Of a stretch of DNA of 64,000 bases, positions 57,516 through 64,000 are shown piece after piece. The notes under the pieces were generated by a model. The model ran no database searches. It saw only the letters and a program-made list of their open reading frames with translations, and was not told the DNA's origin. Source of the stretch: an uncultured Pelagibacteraceae bacterium (GTDB taxonomy: Bacteria; Pseudomonadota; Alphaproteobacteria; Pelagibacterales; Pelagibacteraceae); NCBI GenBank assembly GCA_902562875.1, contig CACEVB010000006.1:1-64000 (forward strand). The letters are read 5' to 3'. The position numbers were made by a program, and so were the translations under genes. Positions within the stretch are counted from its first letter, which is position 1, and every line of letters begins with the position of its first letter.

Positions 57516-58726
57516 TGAAAAGAGTAGTGATTACAGGTGTTGGTGTAGTTTCTTGCTTAGGAAATAATCAAGTGGAAGTTTACAAATCTTTATTAAATTC
57601 TAAATCAGGAATAAGTTTTTCAGAGGAATATAAAGAATATAATTTAAAAAGTAATGTTCATGGCAAACCAAATATAAAACTTGAAGATCATGTGGATAGA
57701 AAATTTATACGATTTATGGGTCCAGGATCAGCTTACAACTATATTTCTATGGCAGAAGCTGTAAAAGACTCGGGATTGAATCAGAAAGAAGTAAGCAATG
57801 TTTCTACGGGCATGATAATGGGCTCTGGAGGCCCCTCAATTGAAAATGTAATTCTTGCTGCGGATAAGACGAGAGAAAAAATTCCAAAAAGAATGGGCCC
57901 TTTTGTAGTTCCAAGGACTATGTCAAGTACAGCCTCGGCTACTTTAGCTGTACCCTTTAAAATCAAAGGTGTTAATTATACAATTAGCTCAGCATGTGCA
58001 ACTAGTGGACATTGTATTGGAAATGCAATGGAATTGATTCAATTGGGTAAACAAAACATTATTTTTGCAGGTGGTAGTGATGAAGTTCATTTTGCAATGA
58101 CTGCTATGTTTGATGCAATGACAGCACTTTCATCAAAATATAATGATACACCAGAAAAAGCTTCAAGGCCTTACGACAAAACAAGGGATGGATTTGTTAT
58201 ATCTGGGGGTGGAGGAGTGTTAGTGTTGGAGGAATACGAGCATGCAAAAGCTAGAGGAGCTAAAATTTATGCTGAAATTACTGGCTATGGTGCTACCTCA
58301 GATGGTTATGACATGGTTGCTCCATCTGGCGAGGGTGCAGTTAGATGTATGCAAATGGCCCTCAAAACTGCGAGAAATAAAATTGACTATATAAATACCC
58401 ACGGCACCTCAACACCTGTAGGAGATATTACAGAATTAAAAGCTGTAGGTGAAGTTTTTACAGATCAGAAACCAAAAATAAGTTCTACTAAATCTCTTGC
58501 AGGACATTCACTGGGTGCCACATCAGTGCACGAAGCAATTTACAGTTTGATAATGATGAAAAATAATTTTATAGCTGCGTCAGTAAATATTAAAGACATG
58601 GACGATGAAGCAAAGAAATATCCTATAGTTACTAAAGTAGAAAAAGACATAAGTTTAAATTCAGTAATGTCTAACAGTTTTGGATTTGGTGGAACTAATG
58701 CAACCTTAGTTTTCGAAAAAATATAA
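57515..58726 (+). CDS. fabB: 3-oxoacyl-ACP synthase I
   Basis: Elongates the cis-3-decenoyl chain made by FabA. It has 403 aa. The start [16 protein letters not shown] is typical; the catalytic Cys lies in [12 protein letters not shown], the first His in [11 protein letters not shown] and the second in [11 protein letters not shown]. Coupled to fabA, with fabI 3 bp downstream. Confidence 0.97.
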   Translation: MKRVVITGVGVVSCLGNNQVEVYKSLLNSKSGISFSEEYKEYNLKSNVHGKPNIKLEDHVDRKFIRFMGPGSAYNYISMAEAVKDSGLNQKEVSNVSTGMIMGSGGPSIENVILAADKTREKIPKRMGPFVVPRTMSSTASATLAVPFKIKGVNYTISSACATSGHCIGNAMELIQLGKQNIIFAGGSDEVHFAMTAMFDAMTALSSKYNDTPEKASRPYDKTRDGFVISGGGGVLVLEEYEHAKARGAKIYAEITGYGATSDGYDMVAPSGEGAVRCMQMALKTARNKIDYINTHGTSTPVGDITELKAVGEVFTDQKPKISSTKSLAGHSLGATSVHEAIYSLIMMKNNFIAASVNIKDMDDEAKKYPIVTKVEKDISLNSVMSNSFGFGGTNATLVFEKI

Positions 58727-58729
58727 ATT

Positions 58730-59515
58730 ATGAGTTTAATGAAAGATAAAAAAGGTCTAATAATGGGAGTTGCGAATGAAAGATCAATTGCCTGGGGTAT
58801 TGCAAAAAAACTTTCTGAGGCAGGTGCTGATCTTGCGTTTACTTACCTTGGTGATGCATTAAAAAAAAGAGTCATACCATTGGCCGAAAAATTAAATTCA
58901 AATCTTACTTTTAGTTGTGATGTTGAAAAAAAAGATGAGGTAAGAAAATTATTTGAAGAGATAAAATCTAAATGGGGAGAAATTGATTTTGTTGTTCATG
59001 CAATTGCATTCTCAGAAAAATCTGAATTAACTGGAGAATACTTAAATACCACAAGAGAAAACTTTTTGAGAAGTATGCTAATATCTTGCTTTTCTTTTAC
59101 GGAAGTTGCAAAGGAAGCCTCTAAAATAATGAGACAAAAGAGTAGTATGATAACTTTAAGCTACGAGGCAAATAAGGCAATCCCTAATTATAATGTAATG
59201 GGTGTTTGTAAAGCTGCATTAGAATCGAGTGTTAAATATTTAGCAAGAGATTTAGGATCAAAAGGAATTAGAGTTAATGCAATAAGTGCTGGACCAATAA
59301 AAACTCTTGCTGCGTCAGCAATAGGAGATGCTAAATTTTTATATAAATGGAATGAAGATCACTCATTTCTGAAAAGAAATGTAGACAATATGGACGTTGG
59401 GAATTCAGCATTATATTTATTAAGTGATATGGCTGGAGGAGTCACTGGTGAAATACATTATGTAGATGCTGGTTACAATAAAGTAGGAATGCCAGATCCA
59501 AAAAATATTACATAA
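58730..59515 (+). CDS. fabI: Enoyl-ACP reductase (NADH)
   Basis: A 261-aa short-chain dehydrogenase fold, reducing enoyl-ACP. GVANERSIAWGIAKKL (about 13-28) is the FabI nucleotide motif; the catalytic pair Tyr and Lys lies in NYNVMGVCKAALE (Y-x6-K); GIRVNAISAGPIKTLAASAI follows. Last recognised gene of the fabABI operon; a short basic frame follows 1 nt after the stop. Confidence 0.96.
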   Translation: MSLMKDKKGLIMGVANERSIAWGIAKKLSEAGADLAFTYLGDALKKRVIPLAEKLNSNLTFSCDVEKKDEVRKLFEEIKSKWGEIDFVVHAIAFSEKSELTGEYLNTTRENFLRSMLISCFSFTEVAKEASKIMRQKSSMITLSYEANKAIPNYNVMGVCKAALESSVKYLARDLGSKGIRVNAISAGPIKTLAASAIGDAKFLYKWNEDHSFLKRNVDNMDVGNSALYLLSDMAGGVTGEIHYVDAGYNKVGMPDPKNIT

Positions 59516-59516
59516 T

Positions 59517-59633
59517 ATGTCCAAAAGATATAGTGGTAAATCATTTAAAGATTCGAGTACAAAAAAAAAATCAAAATTTTCACTTAAAGAAAAAAGAAGA
59601 TTTAAAAAAGAAAAAAGAAAGAAAATAATTTAA
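59517..59633 (+). CDS. Small basic protein, 38 aa, unknown
   Basis: The ATG comes 1 nt after the fabI stop. The product starts MSKRYSGKSFKDSSTKKKS and ends in a stretch rich in Lys and Arg (18 of 38 residues are basic). It has no hydrophobic segment. The position directly behind fabI suggests co-translation. No family recognised; it could be a nucleic-acid or ribosome-associated peptide, or a chance frame in AT-rich DNA. Confidence 0.5.
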   Translation: MSKRYSGKSFKDSSTKKKSKFSLKEKRRFKKEKRKKII

Positions 59634-59679
59634 TAAATATAAAATTAATATTTTTAAAAACTTAATAATTTATAAATTT

Positions 59680-60300
59680 TTATCTTTTAGGCTTTGTCCT
59701 ATAAAATTTTTTAACAATATTTTTTAACGAAAATTCTCTATTTACTATTTTTTTTGGCTGATTTAAATATGAGTCATTCTTTTTTGTTATAAACCCATAC
59801 CCAGAATCTTTTAAATAGAACTCTAAATCTATATTAGATTGATTAGAAATATATATCTCTAAAATCATTTTAAATATAGACCTATTCATATTTTCAACAT
59901 ATTGACTATCTCTATACTCGCCTTTTACGTAAGGTAACCAACTTACGTCATCTATGAAACAAAAACCTCCAACTTTTAGATATTGGTAATAATGAAAAAA
60001 AACTTTTTTAATATGTTCCGGCTCGTGTAAAGAATCTATAAATAACAAATCAATATTTGGGGATATTAATTTATCAATTTTTTGAAAGTCATCATCACTT
60101 GAATGTATAAATTTCCAATTTTTACTAGACAAAATATTCGAATAATCATCAATATCTATGGATGTTAAATGACCGTTATTATTTTCACACAATTTAAGAA
60201 ACTTTTTTGTAGATTTGCCCTCTCTAACACCTAACTCTAAAATTTTAAGATTTTTAATTTTGCTAACTTTATTAATTATATAATCTAATTTATTCTCCAC
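59680..60300 (-). CDS. Class I SAM-dependent methyltransferase (Methyltransf_24-like)
   Basis: A 206-aa protein. Motif I is ILELGVREGKSTKKFL (about 19-34), the acidic strand end LTSIDIDDY, then LLFIDSLHEPEHIKKVFFHYYQYLKVGG, typical of the cephalosporin-hydroxylase/Methyltransf_24 group often found in glycan clusters. The C-terminus is basic. It starts 4 bp after the pnp stop on the same strand, so it probably rides on the pnp transcript. Substrate unknown. Confidence 0.78.
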   Translation of the reverse strand: MENKLDYIINKVSKIKNLKILELGVREGKSTKKFLKLCENNNGHLTSIDIDDYSNILSSKNWKFIHSSDDDFQKIDKLISPNIDLLFIDSLHEPEHIKKVFFHYYQYLKVGGFCFIDDVSWLPYVKGEYRDSQYVENMNRSIFKMILEIYISNQSNIDLEFYLKDSGYGFITKKNDSYLNQPKKIVNREFSLKNIVKKFYRTKPKR

Positions 60301-60304
60301 AAAT

Positions 60305-62377
60305 TTAAATAGACGCCTGTTTTATAGAAAGTTTGACCTTTCCACGATCAAATCCAATAACTTTAACTTTAACCTCGTCACCTTCTTTTACAACATCCGT
60401 AACTTTCGCAACTCTTTTATCTGCAAGTTCGGATATATGAACTAGTCCATCTTGCTTTCCTAGAAAATTTACAAATGCACCAAATTCCATAATCTTCATG
60501 ACTTTACCGTTATAAATTTTATTAAGTTCTGCTTTTGCAGTTAAATCTTTAATCATTTGTAAAGCTTTATTTCTTGATTCTTCATCTGGTGCCGCAACAG
60601 TCACTTCTCCCTCATCATTTACATCAACTTTTGCTCCAGATTTTTCAACTATTTCTCTGATCGTCGCACCACCTTTGCCAATAACAGTAGCTATATCTTT
60701 TTTATCAACTTTTATTTTTTCCATCTTTGGAGTATGTTTTCCGACATCGTCTCTCGATTTAGATAATGCCTTGTTCATCTCACCTAAAATATGAACCCTG
60801 CCATCTTTAGCTTGTTTTAAAGCTTGTTCCATAATTTCAAATGTTATTCCTGTAATTTTTATGTCCATTTGAAGAGATGTGATACCATCCATAGTTCCCG
60901 CGACCTTAAAATCCATATCTCCTAAATGATCTTCATCTCCTAAAATATCAGATAATACGCTGAAATTATCACCCTCTTTAATTAATCCCATTGCAATACC
61001 TGCAACTGGTTCTTTAATCGGAACTCCAGCATCCATTAACGCAAGTGAAGAACCACAAACTGTTGCCATAGAAGATGAGCCATTTGACTCTGTTATTTCT
61101 GAAACAATTCTAAACGTATAGGGAAAAATTTCTTTTGAAGGTAATGATGAATTTATAGCTCTCCAAGCAAGCTTACCGTGTCCTATTTCTCTTCTACCAG
61201 TTCCAATTCTTCCTGTTTCTCCAACTGAGAACGGTGGAAAATTATAATGAAGCATAAATCTTTCTTTTTGAAGTCCATCTAAACTTTCTATTTTCTGTTC
61301 ATCATCTGATGTTCCTAAAGTGGTTGTGACTATAGCTTGAGTTTCACCTCTAGTAAATAATGCTGATCCATGAACTCTTGGAAGAATACCGACTTCGCAC
61401 ATTATAGGTCTAACATCAGCAAGTCCTCTGCCATCTATTCTATTCTTATTTTTTAAAATATCTGTTCGTACTATTCTTTTCTCTAAATTTTTAAGTTCTG
61501 AAGTAATGTCAAGGTCTGTATAGTTTTCGTCGCCCTCATAAATTTTTTTAGCTTTATCAGAAATCTCAGAAATCATATTTGATCTATTTTGTTTATCTTT
61601 TGTTGAAAAAGCTTTTTTTAAATCATCTGTGAAATCTTTTTCTAGTCTTTTCTTTATTTCTGAAAGATCTTTTTTTTCAAGTATCCAATCTGGTTTTTTA
61701 CATTCTTTTGCAAAATCTTCGATCATTTTAATTATTGGTATAAATCCCTCATGGCCAAATTTTACTGCATTTAGCATTTCCTCCTCTGTTAAACCATTGG
61801 CCTCTGACTCTACCATCAAAACTGCTTCTTTGGTTCCTGCAACAACTAAATCTAACTTCGAGTCTTTGAGTTGTACTTTGGATGGATTTAAAACATACTG
61901 ACCATTGATATACCCAACCCTTGATGCTCCAACGGGTCCTAGAAAAGGCATACCAGATATTGCAAGTGCAGCAGAGACCGCAATTATAGATAAAATATCT
62001 GCTTCATTCTCTTTGTCATATGAGATTACTGTAGGTAAAACTTGAACTTCATTTTTAAATTCGTCTGGAAATAAAGGTCTTATAGGTCTATCTATTAGCC
62101 TGGAAATTAAAGTTTCACTTTCCGTTGGTCTAGCTTCTCTTTTAAAATATCCACCAGGAATTTTTCCAGCGGCATAATATTTTTCTTGATAATTTACTGA
62201 TAAAGGAAAATAATCAACATCTGGATTTACTTTCTTTGCGCCTACAGCAGTTGCCAATACTATTGTCTCACCACATTTTGCAATAACTGCACCATCTGCT
62301 TGTCTCGCAATTTTTCCTGTTTCTAAAGTAATTTTTTTTCCTTCTACTTCAATTTCATTTTTATAAATTTTAAACAT
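60305..62377 (-). CDS. pnp: Polynucleotide phosphorylase
   Basis: A 3'-5' phosphorolytic exoribonuclease of the degradosome, 690 aa. Two RNase PH domains: the first has [11 protein letters not shown] and the second TRGETQAIV and the catalytic [16 protein letters not shown]. The KH domain has [12 protein letters not shown] and the S1 domain [15 protein letters not shown], ending KLSIKQASI. rpsO is 13 bp upstream, the classic rpsO-pnp pair. Confidence 0.97.
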   Translation of the reverse strand: MFKIYKNEIEVEGKKITLETGKIARQADGAVIAKCGETIVLATAVGAKKVNPDVDYFPLSVNYQEKYYAAGKIPGGYFKREARPTESETLISRLIDRPIRPLFPDEFKNEVQVLPTVISYDKENEADILSIIAVSAALAISGMPFLGPVGASRVGYINGQYVLNPSKVQLKDSKLDLVVAGTKEAVLMVESEANGLTEEEMLNAVKFGHEGFIPIIKMIEDFAKECKKPDWILEKKDLSEIKKRLEKDFTDDLKKAFSTKDKQNRSNMISEISDKAKKIYEGDENYTDLDITSELKNLEKRIVRTDILKNKNRIDGRGLADVRPIMCEVGILPRVHGSALFTRGETQAIVTTTLGTSDDEQKIESLDGLQKERFMLHYNFPPFSVGETGRIGTGRREIGHGKLAWRAINSSLPSKEIFPYTFRIVSEITESNGSSSMATVCGSSLALMDAGVPIKEPVAGIAMGLIKEGDNFSVLSDILGDEDHLGDMDFKVAGTMDGITSLQMDIKITGITFEIMEQALKQAKDGRVHILGEMNKALSKSRDDVGKHTPKMEKIKVDKKDIATVIGKGGATIREIVEKSGAKVDVNDEGEVTVAAPDEESRNKALQMIKDLTAKAELNKIYNGKVMKIMEFGAFVNFLGKQDGLVHISELADKRVAKVTDVVKEGDEVKVKVIGFDRGKVKLSIKQASI

Positions 62378-62390
62378 TTTTTTTCCTTTG

Positions 62391-62639
62391 TTATTTTCTT
62401 AAATTAAGTTTAGATAGTAATTTTTTGTAAGTTTCTAATTTATTCTTTTTCAAATACTCCAATAATTTTTTTCTTTTATTTACAGCCCTCAAAAGACCCA
62501 CCGAAGAATGCTTATCTTTTTTATTTTTTGAAATATGACTTGATAAATTTTCAATTTTATCTGTCAATAAAGCTACTTGAACCTCTGAAGACCCAGTATC
62601 TTTTTCATGATTTGCAATTTCTTTTATTTTTTCCCTCAT
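62391..62639 (-). CDS. rpsO: 30S ribosomal protein S15
   Basis: An 82-aa protein, about six residues shorter than usual at the N-terminus: [20 protein letters not shown], then [25 protein letters not shown] sits 4-8 nt before the ATG, which supports this start. It binds 16S rRNA helix 22. rbfA is 10 bp upstream; truB, which often lies between rbfA and rpsO, is absent here. Confidence 0.96.
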   Translation of the reverse strand: MREKIKEIANHEKDTGSSEVQVALLTDKIENLSSHISKNKKDKHSSVGLLRAVNKRKKLLEYLKKNKLETYKKLLSKLNLRK

Positions 62640-62649
62640 AATTTCCTTT

Positions 62650-63012
62650 TTATTTATTTGTTTGTTTAATTAAATTCTCAATTTTTTCTGCATAATCGAA
62701 GGAGTCATCCTTTACGAACAATATTTTTGGTAAAAATTTCATAGTGATTTTTTTTGATAGAACTTTTCTAACAATATAAGAAAAAGATTTTAAGTGTTCT
62801 ATGACATCAGCAGCATTCTTACCTCCAAGGGGAAGAACAAATGCTTTTGCTGTTTTTAAATCTGAACTCATTCTAACTTCTGTTACAGTTATTTCTTTTG
62901 TATCTAAATTTGGAATTTTGGCCTCATCTTTTAAAAAAATCATACTTAATGCTTGTTTAATCATTTCCCCAACTCTCAGTTGTCTTTGAGTTACAGGTCT
63001 ACCAAATTTCAT
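62650..63012 (-). CDS. rbfA: Ribosome-binding factor A
   Basis: A 120-aa KH-fold protein for 16S rRNA 5' maturation in the 30S subunit. RQLRVGEMIKQALSMIF at the start, EVRMSSDLKTAKAFVLPLG in the middle and KKITMKFLPKILFVKDDSFDYA near the end match RbfA. It starts 1 nt after the infB stop. Confidence 0.95.
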   Translation of the reverse strand: MKFGRPVTQRQLRVGEMIKQALSMIFLKDEAKIPNLDTKEITVTEVRMSSDLKTAKAFVLPLGGKNAADVIEHLKSFSYIVRKVLSKKITMKFLPKILFVKDDSFDYAEKIENLIKQTNK

Positions 63013-63013
63013 A

Positions 63014-64000
63014 CTAAATTGACCTTTCTAAAATTTTTGAGTTATAAACCTCAATAATATCTTTTTTTTGAAAATCATTAAAATCCTTTAAAGTTATACC
63101 ACACTCTAAACCTGCAGAGACTTGTTTGGTTTGATTTTTTTCCCTGAATATTGAATTTATTTTACCATTAAATACTATTGCACCATCTCTAATAACTCTT
63201 GCATTGGAATTCTGAAAAATTTCACCCTCTAAAACTTTTGATCCTGCAACTTTACCAACTTTCGAAACTTTAAATATTTCCAAAATTTCTGCTGAGCCAA
63301 TTATACTTTCTTCAACATCAGGAGTCAGTAAACCAGACATTTTTTTCTTTATAAAATCCAGTACTTCATAAATAATATTGTATGATGAAATTGATATTTT
63401 TTCGTTTTCTGATAGTTTTTTTGCCTCTTTAGTAGGTTTTACATTAAATGCAATTAATACAGCGTTCGAGGCCTTAGCAAGTGAAACATCAGTTTCGGTA
63501 ACCATCCCTACGTCTGAAAGAATAATTTTTGGCTTAACCTCTTCATGTTTAATTTGAGATATTGCACCTTTTATAGCTTCTGTAGAACCATGTACGTCTG
63601 ATTTGATAATTATATTTAATTCTTTTGCAGTTTTATCCTTAAATGCAAAATCTTGGTTTATAAAACTTAAGGGATTTTTTCCTTCTTTGGCCTCTAGAAT
63701 TCTTTGGTCACACAAGGTTTTAGCTTCCTTTTCATTTTTTAAAACTATAAAATCATCTCCTGCCTTTGAAGCCCCATTAATTCCAAGAACTTCTACTGGA
63801 CATGCTGGATCACAACTGTCTATATTATGACCTTTGTCATTAATAATAGCCCTCACTTTCCCCCACTTCATACCACTTACAAAAAAATCGCCTTTGTTTA
63901 ACTTGCCACTAGTAACAATAATATTTACAATTGGTCCTCTTCCTATATCTATTTTTGACTCCAGAACTATTGCTTTTGCTTCATTATCATAATCTGATTT
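63014..64000 (-). CDS. infB: Translation initiation factor IF-2, C-terminal part (N-terminus beyond window)
   Basis: The open frame enters at the window edge with AKAIVLESKIDIGRGPIVN, the start of the beta-barrel domain after the GTPase domain, and has no need of the internal Met at 63871 as a start. It continues with KSDVHGSTEAIKGAI (domain III), GSAEILEIFKVSKVGKVAGS and ECGITLKDFNDFQ (C-terminal fMet-tRNA binding domain). First of the visible infB-rbfA-rpsO-pnp chain on the minus strand. Confidence 0.96.
   Translation of the reverse strand, partial: KSDYDNEAKAIVLESKIDIGRGPIVNIIVTSGKLNKGDFFVSGMKWGKVRAIINDKGHNIDSCDPACPVEVLGINGASKAGDDFIVLKNEKEAKTLCDQRILEAKEGKNPLSFINQDFAFKDKTAKELNIIIKSDVHGSTEAIKGAISQIKHEEVKPKIILSDVGMVTETDVSLAKASNAVLIAFNVKPTKEAKKLSENEKISISSYNIIYEVLDFIKKKMSGLLTPDVEESIIGSAEILEIFKVSKVGKVAGSKVLEGEIFQNSNARVIRDGAIVFNGKINSIFREKNQTKQVSAGLECGITLKDFNDFQKKDIIEVYNSKILERSI

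Overview
The window is a gene-dense, strongly AT-rich alphaproteobacterial chromosome segment using the standard genetic code. I think it is most likely SAR11 (Pelagibacterales). The evidence is very short or negative spacing between genes, the base composition, and alphaproteobacterial marker genes: an Irr-type Fur regulator divergent from fabA-fabB-fabI, Coq7, a RegB-type sensor kinase, a SUV3-like helicase, and an HTH-free CarD protein. This placement rests on protein patterns I recognise, not on a search. No insertion sequence, prophage or CRISPR array is visible.

Layout. 1-2997: a RegB-like kinase (cut by the window edge) behind gyrB. 3142-7406: tRNA-Ser, then a small accessory island of glycosyltransferase-like and methyltransferase genes on mixed strands; two of them carry single-base frameshifts in homopolymers. 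7407-16944: a translation operon on the minus strand (glycosyltransferase, thrS, infC, rpmI, rplT, pheS, pheT, lepA); pheT is also frameshifted, just before its last domain. 16987-23671: a serine hydrolase, then gltB/gltD (glutamate synthase). 23852-30619: uppP, a DMT permease, a carnitine-type dioxygenase, a thiolase, tRNA-Arg, a hotdog thioesterase between two tiny membrane proteins, and acetoacetyl-CoA synthetase. 30782-34817: helicase, TerB-like protein, ferredoxin, CarD. 34816-35030: a tiny free-standing transcription unit (consensus-like promoter, 5' hairpin, ribosome site, 23-residue Lys/Arg peptide, terminator). 35133-40434: acyl-CoA ligase, tRNA-Leu, DedA, dsbB, coq7, HNH nuclease, esterase, TlpA. 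40453-43880: argH, LptM-like lipoprotein, lysA, plsC. 43877-53029: dnaN, dnaA, rpsT, mutM on the minus strand, then ubiE, ubiB, coaBC, dut, a ThiF protein and an SH3 protein on the plus strand. 53060-59633: metal exporter, katG, irr, then fabA-fabB-fabI and a small basic protein. 59680-64000: a methyltransferase, then pnp, rpsO, rbfA, infB (cut by the edge).

The genes form several working groups: translation (thrS to lepA; infB to pnp), nitrogen assimilation (gltBD), acetoacetate activation and thiolysis (aacS plus thiolase), ubiquinone synthesis (coq7, ubiE, ubiB), peroxide and metal control (irr, katG, exporter), and unsaturated fatty acid synthesis (fabABI).

The observations I rate highest are the 23-residue basic peptide unit beside carD, and the way all three tRNA genes abut protein genes on the same strand at 0-11 nt. 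Three +1 frameshifts, one of them in essential pheT, deserve a raw-read check before any biology is built on them.
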